A stretch of DNA of 27,559 nucleotides from Chara braunii. Its lineage: Eukaryota > Streptophyta > Charophyceae > Charales > Characeae. The stretch is from contig BFEA01000231.1 of NCBI GenBank assembly GCA_003427395.1, forward strand, positions 35,049 to 62,607, in the 5' to 3' direction. The translations under genes and the position numbers were made by a program. Under the pieces are notes generated by a model, which ran no database searches, had not been told where the DNA came from, and was given only the letters and a program-made list of their open reading frames with translations. Shown piece by piece: positions 1 through 8,309 of this stretch; the stretch's first letter is position 1; each line of letters opens with the position of its first letter.

Positions 1-34
1 AGTGGTATTTCAAGCTTGGTAGTCACTGCTGACC

Positions 35-72
35 CTGTCTCTTATACACATCTAGATGTGTATAAGAGACAG
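35..72. other. Nextera (Tn5 mosaic-end) junction adapter, artefact
   Basis: The 19-bp Tn5 mosaic end CTGTCTCTTATACACATCT is followed at once by its exact reverse complement, making a perfect 38-bp palindrome. This is the circularisation junction of Nextera mate-pair libraries. Translated on the minus strand it gives the familiar contaminant peptide SYTHLDVYKRQ. It is not genomic, and the 34 bases to its left may come from a different locus than the sequence to its right. Confidence 0.97.
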
Positions 73-332
73 CATTCCAACAGTCCAAAAAAAAAAAAAA
101 AAAAAAAAGGATTGACAGGATTCTAGGTCGATTACAGCCCACCTCCCCCACATGCATACTAAAACCTTTCACAATTTGATTGTTTTCATAACTGACAGGG
201 TTCACACTGTTAACTACATTACAATCGATAGTTAGTACAGATTACAGGCTTACTAACCTTTCACGAGCTTATTGTTCTCGTACCTGACATGGTTCACATC
301 AAACTGTATAATTGAATTTTAATGTACTTACA
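73..332. repeat. Spacer with A22 run and a diverged 44-bp direct repeat
   Basis: There is no gene here. An uninterrupted run of 22 A lies at 87-108. Two diverged copies of a 44-bp segment begin ACCTTTCAC at 164 and at 256, about 80 percent alike by eye and 92 bp apart, each ending in a GGTTCACA-type motif. The segment between the copies (208-255) is unrelated. The origin is unknown. It may be the edge of the repeat that follows, or sequence 3' of the LINE relic. Confidence 0.55.
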
Positions 333-465
333 GGGACGCTGGACCCGCTTTCCAGCAGGTGTTGCTGCCCACCAATAGATGGAGCCATCCCGACACTGCT
401 AGTGGTGCCTGATCATATCAGCACCCCTAGCAGCTACTCGGGCTGTTCTTTGAAGAAAAAAAAAA
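333..465 (+). mobile_element. Poly(A)-tailed short retroposon, copy 1 (long form)
   Basis: This copy begins GGGACGCTGGACCCGC and ends in a run of 10 A (456-465). The same body recurs at 1757, 6934 and, inverted, at 9424. Two hairpins are visible: GCTGGA/TCCAGC (338-343 with 351-356), and a second at 404-425 where GGTG plus CTGA pairs with TCAG plus CACC around one bulged base. It has no coding capacity. Its tail abuts LINE-derived sequence that starts at 466. I see no RNA polymerase III A or B box and no clear target-site duplication, so calling it a SINE is inference. It could also be a non-autonomous LINE derivative. Confidence 0.7.
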
Positions 466-894
466 GATCAAAGCTTCGCTTTCCCTTTCATGATCCAGTA
501 TCCCTAACCCCCCTTTGGTCCTTGGCTTCGTGAGCACATCCCAGGCCACCCGCTGCATACACCCCAGGGTTTTGACGTTGTTTTTTCAGAGGTACGTCGT
601 AAGTGTTTTCCTCATTTTGGCGTACTGTTGCAAGTTCAATTGTCAGACCACCAATGTGTACCAGATGGCTGCTAGAATAGCATTGTTGATTGCTAAGGTC
701 AGTCCCACCAGTGAGGTGTGCAACCTATCCCGTTTAGGGAGCCGGCCTACTGCCATGTTCACCAGCATGTCTCCATGATATGGAGGGGGCCCTACTGCAG
801 TCAACATCACCCCAAGAATTCTGATGGCTTTTTCCTTCCATGTCCACGCTACAGCTGGCTCTTGTGGTGGAGGGTCTCCTTGAGGGTGGAGCCA
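466..894 (-). pseudogene. LINE ORF2 C-terminal segment, multiply broken
   Basis: No long frame survives, but short minus-strand stretches keep the LINE signal. Examples are KEKAIRILGVML (about 840-800) and, near 540-475, WDVLTKPRTKGGLGILDHER. The latter matches the conserved W-x-K-x-GGLGI-D block downstream of plant and algal LINE reverse transcriptases. Several frame changes are needed between these pieces. The segment stops exactly where the A run of retroposon copy 1 begins (465/466). Confidence 0.6.
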
Positions 895-1673
895 TCAGCC
901 CTGCGTCTTGGCGCCCCAATTGAATTCCATACCTACCGTCAATGAGAAGAGGTATATAACATGTGTGATGACATGTATTCTGTCCTCATCTGCACGGATG
1001 AGAACAGTCAGGCCATCTGTGAACAATGACGTCACCAGAATGAGGTGGTGTGTGGCGTTTGGGATGGGCACTTTGTTGATCATGGGGTGGGATCTGATAA
1101 GCGACATAAGGGTCTCCATTACATTAGCAAATAACAAGGGCGCGATAGGATCGCCCTGACATACTAACCTTTGGAGATATATCGGTGGTGACAGGTTACC
1201 ATTAAGCATGATGTTTGTGGTAGCTGACCTATGTAGGAGACGCACTCAACGACAAAAGACCAGGCCAACGTTCATCCTAAGTAGACGCATGTCTAGGAAA
1301 TCCCAATCCACATGATCATACGGTTTTTTGAAATCTATGAACATAATGGCAGCTTGGGCTTTACGCTGGCGGGCATACTTGATGGTTTCATTGACGAGCA
1401 GGATGTTGTCTTGGATGTTGTGGTTAGGCATAAATCCTGTCTGGTCTACGTGGATCAAGACATTCATTAGTGGTAGCAGTCGTTTGGTCATCACCTTTGC
1501 CACCATTTTGTAGGGAACTGGAAAGAGAGTGGTGGACCTATAGTTTCTATGCCTTCCTTGTCTCCCTTTTGTAAAAGAGCATGGTGACCCTTTGCCCAAT
1601 CATGCCCCCGAAAGCACCCTCCCTCTGGACTGCTAGGATATAGTCCATAAGGTCCTCCTTGAGAAGGTCCCAA
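895..1673 (-). pseudogene. LINE reverse transcriptase palm, catalytically dead
   Basis: After the inserted retroposon the minus strand gives KEDLMDYILAVQREG and then, after a frame change near 1600, RT motifs in order: a fingers segment with MVAKVMTKRLLPL, TGFMPNHNIQDNILLVNE, and motif A FIDFKKPYDHVDWDFL (first catalytic Asp at 1333-1335). Another break follows near 1246. Motif B CQGDPIAPLLF then appears, and the polymerase motif reads FTDG (1012-1023) where LINEs have FADD. The second catalytic aspartate is therefore lost, and with it any polymerase activity. Continuation ends at 895 with MEFNWGAKTQG, a thumb-like segment. Confidence 0.85.
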
Positions 1674-1871
1674 GCATATTTCCTTCTACGGCGAAGGGGT
1701 AAGCACCCAACAGCCGTTCCTATCAGTTGTCTGTACAAACAGTTAAATCTGTATATGGGACGCTGGACCCGCTTTCCAGCAGGTGATGCTCGCCACCAAT
1801 AGATGGAGCCTCTCCCCAGGTGCTAGAGGTGTCTGCTCTTATCAGCACCATTAACATCGGTGGGGGCGTTT

Positions 1872-1903
<32 letters not shown>
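1674..1903 (+). mobile_element. Poly(A)-tailed short retroposon, copy 2, inserted in the LINE
   Basis: The recognisable body runs from GGGACGCTGG at 1757 to 1872, followed by 31 A (1873-1903). Both hairpins of copy 1 are kept: GCTGGA/TCCAGC at 1762-1767 with 1775-1780, and the bulged GGTG-CTG/CAG-CACC hairpin at 1828-1849. It splits the LINE reverse transcriptase. Removing about 1674-1903 would bring the two halves of the conserved Trp-Asp-Leu segment together. GGTCCCAA (1666-1673) and GATCCCAG (1904-1911) look like a decayed 8-bp target duplication. On that reading the element has an extra 83-bp 5' portion (1674-1756) that I cannot match to the other copies. Confidence 0.7.
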
Positions 1904-1905
<2 letters not shown>

Positions 1906-2541
1906 TCCCAGAATTGCACCCAAAACTCCTTAGAGAAGGAGTCAATGCCCAGAGTCTTCTCGTCTTCTATGTCCTGCAGGGCCTCCCATACCTCTTGAAG
2001 AGTAAGAGGTCATTTCCAGCTCCCCTCTTTGTGTGTGTGTGAGGCGTGAATGCACAACATCCAACAACTTTTCCCTTGCACGACGGACCTCATCAGGGTG
2101 CTTGCTGGGTGTTTGGGATGTGAATAGGTTCCGGTAGTACTTGAAGGCATAATTTGTTATACTAGTGTAAGCATTGGAGGTGCCCGGGGCTGACTCATCC
2201 AGCGGGTGCCTAAGCCTAGGGACAGTGTTGGCCCTTGCTCTAGCCCTTGCCTTGTTGAAGGACTTTGCCGTTCTCCCATTTGTGTGAGCCTGTGATTGTT
2301 GTTCAATGTCACCTTGGAGGTGGTCTTGGCCTTCTTGTAGCTTCTCATACGAGGGACAGTTCAGCGGATCATCCATGAGTTGTTCATCCCGCTTTTCAAG
2401 ATCCTGCATCAACTTTTCCTGGAGAGCCTTGTGGTCTCTCCCATGTTGAATGGATAACTTCTTGACCTTCTCTCTTCGTTGAGCTATACCCTCATTAAAC
2501 CAGTTCACCCTGTTCCCTGTTTCTGGTTTCTGGGTTGCCAA
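1904..2541 (-). pseudogene. LINE linker and start of reverse transcriptase, broken
   Basis: This open frame is rich in Gln, Glu, Lys and Arg, typical of the variable linker between LINE endonuclease and reverse transcriptase. It includes YAFKYYRNLFTS, which resembles the segment just before the RT fingers. Near 2000 the reading frame slips. The alternative minus frame then gives EVWEALQDIEDEKTLGID and SKEFWVQFWDL, the usual start of LINE RT. That frame is interrupted at 1903 by the A tail of an inserted retroposon and resumes at about 1673. The function would be positioning of the RT on its template RNA. Confidence 0.75.
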
Positions 2542-2623
2542 TATGACCAGAAAGTGTTGACCATGTCTTTAAATGTGGTCAAACGTTGATAGGGGCAGCA
2601 ACCCGAGTGTGATCATTCTGTGA

Positions 2624-3613
2624 TCAAATGATTTGCACGGCCTGATGGTGGTTATTTCTGCCATTGTGACCAGCCCCGCCAGATCCTTCGACACGAATGT
2701 GAGGTGAATGCGTGAATTGGCAAGGCCCCCGGTCACCTCTGGACGACAAAAATGTGTAAACTCGTTGGGTGGGGTGCAAGAGTCTGTACATATCCACCAG
2801 TTCTCGGTCTGCCATCAGCTGTTTGAGCACTAGAATGTTCGGACCTAGGCTAGGCAGCGAAGGGGACACAAGGTCCAGCCGCTGTGACGAGGATCTGCGA
2901 TCCGAGGATGGGTCTAATGTGATGTTGAAGTCCCCAGCCAAGATTATTGGGGCATCATCTGGCAGGTGTTGACGGAGAGCAAGCCAAAGGTCCACCCTAT
3001 TAGTGGGGCCGTTGGGTGCATAAACACTGACTAGATAGAACACCTCTTCAAAAGGGACTTTGAGACATACCCACCTCCCCTGCTGTCTGTCGTATTCCAC
3101 ACTCAGGGGCTTGAGTTTGGAGGAAGGTAGCAGCCAGATGGCCACACCTGCAGACCCCCTGTCCCTTGCGGGTGCGGAAAAGGTCGCATATGGCCAGATA
3201 GTTTTCGCTTTTCCCAGATGCGAGGGAGTGTCCTGTAGATGCGTCTCTTGGACACACACCGCATCTGGTCATCTCCCAGTGATCGGGCATTTTATCATAT
3301 TCCATATCGCCTCTTTCTTCTCTGCTGTTGCTTGGATCAGAGCATTGACGCTGAGCGAATGAACATCTATAACTGCTTTTGCAAGTTTACTTGCCCATTG
3401 GGGCGGTCGCCTGACCCGTGGGAAGACCGGGGGTAAGGGAGGGCGCTGACGAGGTGGAGAGGGTTGAGGAGGTTGGGATGGTTGTGTTGTCCCCATCAAG
3501 GGAGGTGGTGGAGGTTGGGGCGGGTCAGGAGATTGCCCTGCTGGTGAGCGCATTGGCCGGTGACCCTCATTAGTGTTTTGCATTGTACGTGGCGGGGTGA
3601 TTTCTTTTCTCAT
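2624..3613 (-). pseudogene. LINE apurinic-like endonuclease domain, broken
   Basis: The frame open from 3613 is proline-rich for about 70 residues and then reads into the start of an exonuclease-endonuclease-phosphatase fold (HSLSVNALIQA). It is cut by a TGA at 3269-3271 and continues in the same frame with VCVQETHL (metal-binding Glu), SVYAPNGP and ILAGDFNITLDP (GDFN). A frameshift near 2725 follows. In the shifted frame the expected end of the domain appears: IHLTFVSKDLAG, then FDHRMI, where the family usually has SDH. In a working LINE this domain nicks the target DNA to prime reverse transcription. The start at 3613 is only the first ATG of the open frame. The proline-rich leader may be a remnant of a separate upstream region. 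Confidence 0.85.
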
Positions 3614-4151
3614 TCCTTGGTCCCCTCGCTGCTCATACCTTTACCTTGACTGGGAGCAGGGAAGGTGGGTCATCCCATAGGTTGTGCTCCTCCAGCACGT
3701 TGTCCATGCATGAAGATGAGGACCCTGTTCAAGGTCCTAAAGCGTGTAGTGGAGAGTCCCAAGGGCTGGTGGTGGGTGTACCATCTGAAGTTGGACCCTG
3801 CCCTGGTTTTCGGGTTCATCAACAAAAGGACAGGGATGATACCTTTGGGAAAAGATAGTGACTCAGGCGGCATGACCCCAGGATTCCTTCAGTATTGGTC
3901 TCTTTGGCCCAATATTTCAGCCGCTTGAGTATGACAGCAGTGGAGAGGCTACCCCTCCAGCCTTCCACACTGAGGCCAGCCTGGGCTGGGTCAGTCTTCG
4001 GGTGTGAAGCCATTTTTTTCCGAATCGCCAGCAGCGCACTTTTTTTCTTTCTTGGCTGGCGCTGGTGGCCCTGAGCCTCCGAAATTCTCGTAGGCGAACG
4101 ATTTCTCCACAACACTGGGCCCGTGTACTGACGGTTCAATGTTATAGACAA
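3614..4151 (-). other. Possible 5' region of the LINE, unrecognised coding-like sequence
   Basis: Minus-strand frames of about 110 and 67 residues lie here in tandem, in different frames (4151-3819 and 3873-3670). The first is basic with QPRKKKSALLAIRKK and ends in VILKRLKYWAKETNTEG. The second has RAGSNFRWYTHHQPLGLS. They share orientation with the LINE and lie directly 5' of it, so they could be the remains of its ORF1 or of a longer ORF2 leader. I recognise no domain and no zinc knuckle. Confidence 0.3.
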
Positions 4152-5143
4152 GGTTTGATGCTGAACACACTTCCTATGTGACCATTATTACTCTTTCATT
4201 TTAGAATAATTGGGTCTTTCCCCGTCACGAGACACCACCCACCCCCTCCGTGGCGCACTCCCCACTCCCTCAGTCCTACCTCATGGTCTACCACTCCCTA
4301 CCACAGAGGCTCGCCCGCCAGTCCTAGACTCTGAGGTAGTCTGCTTCTGTGCCCAGGGGAACTCAAAATCCGGTCCCACCAACGCTAGGCTAGAGGGGGC
4401 GGTGGTTATTCCTGAGATATTGCCCATGTGTGGATTGGTTGGTTAGCTTCCTTCGGTGATTTCTCAACTTAGACAACCGATAATTCTGATTAACCCAAAT
4501 GTGTTTTACTGCTTAATTCTGATTTGTTCCGTCCTCCTATGTTGGTATTTTTGACGTTCATCAAGGATGACGATACAATAATTGAGCTACATAGTGCTCC
4601 ATCTAGTACGTTTTTAACATAGAATTTTCGATAGGTCATGCACCTATAACTAACGATTTTGATTTTATAACTCCTAGTTCTGTTCTTTTGCTCGAAACTA
4701 TCCTCTGTGATTTTTTTGCTACATAGTTCCTACCTTCCACAGAGTTGTTATTTTCAATCATAATGATAATCCAATACGCTCTATGTCATAGTCCTAGATG
4801 TTCATACGATAAGTTTTTCTGATTAGTAATTTTCTGACTTACGGTCTGAACGATTTCCCGAACCCCGGTTCTGGAAATCAGAGTCAAAAGTTCGGGCGGA
4901 TATCAGATTCTTTTCCTATTTGTTTTTCCTGTGGATTTTCAAAATCAATCGATTCTCCTTTGTAATTCAACGGACTTCTGGATTAGTGATTTTAGTTCTG
5001 GTCGAATAAATCAACTGAGAGTTCCATGATATTGGTCGAAAGTCCCACTTAGGGCATCTGATGGTATATTCCTATGGTAATTTGCATATGGTCCCCAATA
5101 ATTGGCTAAAATTCACTTCAAATTTCGTAAATTTGTACGGGGC
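4152..5143. other. AT-richer spacer, no gene seen
   Basis: There are no long or family-like reading frames on either strand between the LINE relic and the tandem repeats. The stretch 4460-5060 is A+T-rich and dense in stops in all frames. I found no tRNA-like fold, terminal inverted repeat or long direct repeat in it by eye. Confidence 0.5.
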
Positions 5144-5860
5144 GGTTCTGTCGAGTTTTGGGGGATCTGTCCAAGAGGGAGGGCAAGGGCACGAGATGTT
5201 TCTTTGCGAGGACGGAGAGAGGGCTGCATCGGGGATGACTGAGGGGTACCGACTAGGGGAACTTTCATTGGACGCGATTGGCATCGGGCAGTTTTGGTTG
5301 TCGGATGGGTACCGGCCGATGAGGGTTTACTCTGGTGCGATTGGCCTCAGGCAGTGCTGGCTCACTCTCTCGATGACAGAGACTGGAATTTCCGAGGGGG
5401 TAGGAGATTGCAGGATGAGGATTGTGTCTGGCTCTTGCTGAGGATATGGTGTTTCGAACTCTTTACTAGGACGGAGTTGGGGAGGTGAAAGGGGGACAGT
5501 CGAGTGGAGGTTCTGTTGGGTTTTGGGGGATCTGTTCAATAGTGGAGGGCAAAGGGCACGAGATGACTCTTTGTGAGGACGGAGAGAGGGTGGAATCAGG
5601 TCGTCTGAGGGGTACCGGCTGGGGGACCTTTATTAGATGCGATTGGCATCAGGCAGCGTTAGGTGTCGGATGGGTACCGGCTGATAAGGGATCATCTTGG
5701 TGCGATTGGCCTTAGGCAGCGCTGGCTTACCTTCTCGATGACGGAAACTGGAATCTCCGAGGGGGCAGGAGATTGTAGGATGAGGATTGTGTCTGGCTCG
5801 TGCTAAGGATCTGATCCTTCGAACCCTTTACTAGGACGGAGTTGGGGAGGGTGAAGGGGG
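5144..5860. repeat. Two tandem copies of a 365-bp unit with internal sub-repeats
   Basis: Unit 1 (5144-5508) and unit 2 (5509-5860) both start GGTTCTGT, run through a GGGGGATCTGT block, share CACGAGATG, GAGGACGGAGAGAGGG, GGAGATTG, AGGATGAGGATTGTGTCTGG and ACTAGGACGGAGTTGGGGAG, and end in a G-rich stretch. Each unit also holds two copies of a shorter motif, GGGTACCG followed about 30 bp later by GCGATTGGC and GGCAG. A third, partial unit with the same motif (GATGCGATTGGCATTGAG, then GATGGGTACCGGCC) is visible at about 5888-5925. Reading frames are not maintained between the units, so this looks like a non-coding satellite-type array, although unit 1 holds a 126-residue chance frame. Confidence 0.85.
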
Positions 5861-5956
5861 TTCGGATGGGGGTGGTTGAGCACGGATGCGATTGGCATTG
5901 AGTGTAGTCTCGATGGGTACCGGCCGTGGTCAGCTGACCTCATTAGAACATACCCG

Positions 5957-6060
5957 GGACCTCCCTTTCAATGACGAAGACAGAACTGTTGCACTTGTCG
6001 GTCTTCCGGGATCTCCCTTTCGATGACGAAGACAGAACTGCTGCGATTGCAGTTTTCGGA
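5957..6060. repeat. Two tandem copies of a 52-bp unit
   Basis: GGGACCTCCCTTTCAATGAC (5957) and GGGATCTCCCTTTCGATGAC (6009) start adjacent 52-bp copies that also share GAAGACAGAACTG. They directly follow the partial third copy of the 365-bp system and precede another tandem family, which makes this a cluster of local duplications. Confidence 0.8.
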
Positions 6061-6068
6061 AAAAAGAT

Positions 6069-6785
6069 GGTGGGGTATCACGCGTCCTACTAGTGAGTGG
6101 GCTAGCTGGTAGGATGGGAATAGAGCACAGCAGCAGCAGAGATGGTGGCTCTGCTGCAGTACGTCTTGCTGGAGTGGGGAGCAGGGAATTGTTTGGGGGG
6201 TGTGACTCCTTTTTTCAAATACAGAATAAGGCGAGTAGGAGCAGAGGGTGGGTTATCACGCGTCCTGCCAGGAAGGGGGCTACCTGGTAGGATGGGACGA
6301 TGGTACAGCAGCAGCAGAGATGGTGGCTCTGCTGCAGTCAGTCTTGCCGGAGCGAGGTAAAGTGGTGTGCTGGGGGGTTCTCTTGAGTTGTCCCTGAAAT
6401 CTGTTTTAAATCATGAAGATTGTTGTAGACATGTCTGAAGCTGCTCCAATATCTCTGAGTCAAAGCCGGGTAATGACCCCGGTATCTTAATCTTCAAATA
6501 CTATCCCGGAAAAAAAAAAAAAAGGAGAATGGGAGAAGAAGGTGGGATATCACGTGTCCTACCAGTGAGGCGGCTAGCTGGCAGGATGGGAGTATGGCAT
6601 AGCAGCAGCAGAGATGGTGGCTCCGCTGCAGTCAGTCTTGCCGGAGGGAGGTAAAGAGGATTGATGGGGGTTCTTCTGAGTCGTTTCTAAATCATGATGT
6701 TGTCATAGACATGGCTGGAGTAGCCCAATTCTTCGATCTAACGCCGGGTAATGGCCCCGGTATCTCAATTTTCAAATTCCATTCT
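6069..6785. repeat. Three tandem copies of a ~250-bp unit with a conserved hairpin
   Basis: Copies begin near 6069, 6246 and 6540 with a GGTGGGRTATCACGYGTCCT-like start. Copy A is truncated after about 110 bp. Copies B and C are nearly complete. Each copy carries GCAGCAGAG, a 7-base ATGGTGG loop and CTCTGCTGC (6133-6157 and 6311-6335 are perfect 9-bp stems; 6605-6629 has one mismatch). Copies B and C also share a CCGGGTAATG/CCCCGG hairpin near 6467-6483 and 6743-6759, followed by CGGTATCT. A 13-14 nt A run closes copy B. I could not assign these units to a known element class. Confidence 0.8.
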
Positions 6786-6875
6786 TAGGCCAATTGGATT
6801 TTTCTAGTAGGTCCAAGGATTCCTAGTCTTATTTTCATGAAATTTCCTGATGAGTTTTCNGAATGTACTCGTTAA

Positions 6876-6902
6876 GGGACGCTGGGCCCGGTTCCCAGTC
6901 CN
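6876..6902 (+). mobile_element. Fragment of the poly(A) retroposon head
   Basis: GGGACGCTGGGCCCGGTTCC, ending at an N (6902), matches the first ~25 bp of the retroposon family. The full copy starts only 32 bp downstream. The N and the partial duplication make an assembly effect possible. Confidence 0.45.
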
Positions 6903-6933
6903 TGCCAATTTGTGAGGATATGGTTGTATCTAT

Positions 6934-6993
6934 GGGACGCTGGACCCGGTTTCCAGCAGGTGTTGCTCCCCACCAATAGATGGAGCTTTNTTC

Positions 6994-7022
<29 letters not shown>
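6934..7022 (+). mobile_element. Poly(A)-tailed short retroposon, copy 3 (short form)
   Basis: The body starts GGGACGCTGG and keeps the first hairpin (GCTGGA 6939-6944, TCCAGC 6952-6957) through AATAGATGGAGC. It then goes almost at once into 29 A (6994-7022), so the second hairpin present in copies 1 and 2 is absent. One base (6990) is N. No convincing target duplication was found. Confidence 0.75.
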
Positions 7023-7025
<3 letters not shown>

Positions 7026-7080
7026 TGCTGTTGCCTCTGGGCATTGCATGAATATAATATGGTCTATATTTTCAGTTATC

Positions 7081-7119
7081 CTTCGTGAAAAAAAAAAAAA
7101 AAAAAAAAAAACTTCGTGA
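7081..7119. repeat. A24 run flanked by an 8-bp direct repeat
   Basis: CTTCGTGA occurs at 7081-7088 and again at 7112-7119, with nothing but A residues between (7088-7111). This is what an extremely 5'-truncated retrotransposition event would leave: a poly(A) tail and a target-site duplication without a body. Confidence 0.6.
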
Positions 7120-7393
7120 TGGGTATCTCTGCAGGCAGGCCCAGCATGATGGAAGGACCCGTCCCTTTTGTTCAAGCATTGTACGGTCTAGCAGCGGAAT
7201 CAGCCAAGTGTTGGTTGGTAGGCAGCTGCAATGATTCAGCTACCATTGCAGTGATGATGGAACTGCAACTATGGGGGTTTCCAGATGGATACTTTGACAA
7301 GACGCTTAGGACTTTCTCTTTAAGGTTTAGCAATATGTGGAAGGACTGGGTTCTGTGTTTGATGGAGTGGTACTGTGGTAGGGTAAGGATTCT
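7116..7393 (+). CDS. Unrecognised possible coding exon or ORF fragment
   Basis: A plus-strand frame continues for about 90 residues before low-complexity sequence: PFVQALYGLAAESAKCWLVG, then GFPDGYFDKTLRTFSLRF and MWKDWVLCLMEWYCG. Its composition is unlike the stop-rich surroundings, with mixed hydrophobic and charged residues, several Trp and Cys, and no simple repeats. It ends at a GGTAAGG that could be a splice donor, although a small retroposon sits there too (7394-7441). I recognise no family. It could be an exon of a host gene, a piece of a transposon protein, or chance. Confidence 0.25.
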
Positions 7394-7441
7394 TTTTTTT
7401 GTTTTTTTTTTGGTGTCCTGCAGTCCCGTGGTGGTGAGGCA
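7394..7441 (-). mobile_element. 48-bp truncated retroposition with 19-bp target duplication
   Basis: GTGGTAGGGTAAGGATTCT (7375-7393) and GTGGTAGGGTAATGATTCT (7442-7460) are direct repeats matching at 18 of 19 bases. The 48 bp between them read on the minus strand as about 30 bp of unique sequence followed by an A-rich tail (A9, C, A8). A-tail plus a long target duplication is the signature of LINE-mediated insertion, here strongly 5'-truncated and in minus orientation. Confidence 0.75.
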
Positions 7442-7460
7442 GTGGTAGGGTAATGATTCT

Positions 7461-8037
7461 CAAACAGACATTTTAGCATGCTTTCTGGGTTAATGCGGGA
7501 AGTGGGTTTCTGGTCTGTGTACATATGGCCATTGGGCCTTTTCTGGATTTTTCGAGAACTGGGGTTGGACTGAGTCGAAGAGGGGCAAATGGCCTTCAGG
7601 TTTGAGGCCTTTTTCGATCCGAAGGGGGCTACACCAGGACCAAATAGTTGTTGTCCTGGGTAATGCCCTAGTACAAGTTTGGTGTTGATGTCCTCATTCA
7701 CTTTCCTGACAGGTATGACCCCTGACAACGCCGGACTGGCAACCAGCAGGAACCATGCTCGTTAACAATGATGTGCGCTTGTGAACGATGTTTTCTGAAA
7801 GCGCCACCTGCGCTCGGATTGGTTTTCATCTTGTCCTTCATGTTGTGTGATTACGTGTGTGATCTCATGGTAGGCCAAATTGCGGTTAACACTTCTGACT
7901 ATCTTGGCAGATGTGTTGCCTTTGCCAGTTTCGATTTGCTTGCCCTGAACCACCTGATGGGTTTGATAATTTGATTTTTTCCATATCACGTTCAGGTGCC
8001 GGGCCCCCTTCTCCATCACCTTATCCCCCCCCAGATC
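7461..8037. other. Spacer with two unassigned antisense frames
   Basis: Minus-strand frames of 133 residues (7728-7327) and about 100 residues (8070-7762) are open here. The first contains NTKLVLGHYPGQQLFGPG and crosses the small retroposition. The second starts inside a MITE. Neither resembles a family I know, and their overlap with mobile sequence argues against intact genes. I see no other structure. Confidence 0.35.
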
Positions 8038-8039
8038 TA

Positions 8040-8144
8040 GCTTCTTCCCCCGAATACAACGTACGGTCATTATAGCTGTATCTAGACAGAAAGATGGCTC
8101 AAATACAGCTATAATTACCGTACGTTGTATTTGGGGGAAGAGGG
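8040..8144. mobile_element. Palindromic MITE copy 1 with TA duplication (Tc1/mariner-like)
   Basis: This 105-bp foldback element has arms of about 40 bp that are nearly exact reverse complements. They contain TTCCCCCGAATACAACGTAC on the left and GTACGTTGTATTTGGGGGAA on the right, around a ~25-bp centre. TA flanks both ends (8038-8039 and 8145-8146), as expected for Tc1/mariner or Stowaway-type MITEs. It has no coding capacity. A second copy lies at 8822-8924. Confidence 0.85.
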
Positions 8145-8248
8145 TAGCTTAGGCCCGAGCATCCTATGTGTCACTTTGACTGGTCGCTTATTTAGGGGTC
8201 TGTGTCATTCGGGATTTTCCATCTCCATTCCCTGGGATCCAAGGGTAG

Positions 8249-8251
<3 letters not shown>

Positions 8252-8309
<58 letters not shown>

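Larger units (their letters stand above)
466..3613 (-). mobile_element. Decayed non-LTR (LINE) retrotransposon, ORF2-type
   Basis: Read on the minus strand from 3613 down to 466, a single ORF2-like protein can be followed. It runs from an AP-type endonuclease through a linker and a reverse transcriptase to a C-terminal segment with a GGLGILD motif. Damage includes an in-frame TGA at 3269-3271, frameshifts near 2725, 2000, 1600 and 1246, a TAA between endonuclease and linker near 2568-2572, loss of the second aspartate of the polymerase motif, and insertion of a poly(A) retroposon at about 1674-1903. The domain order is that of APE-type LINEs such as L1. The clade cannot be fixed by eye. The 3' end is lost or replaced at the retroposon boundary, and no terminal A tail of the LINE itself is visible. 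Confidence 0.85.

Noticed and set aside
5061-5441. 126-residue plus frame in the first 365-bp repeat unit
   Set aside because: The second unit does not keep the frame, so the repeat is not under coding constraint.
7327-8070. Two minus-strand frames of 133 and about 100 residues
   Set aside because: One crosses a small retroposition and the other starts inside a MITE. Neither shows a recognisable family, so they are not reported as genes.
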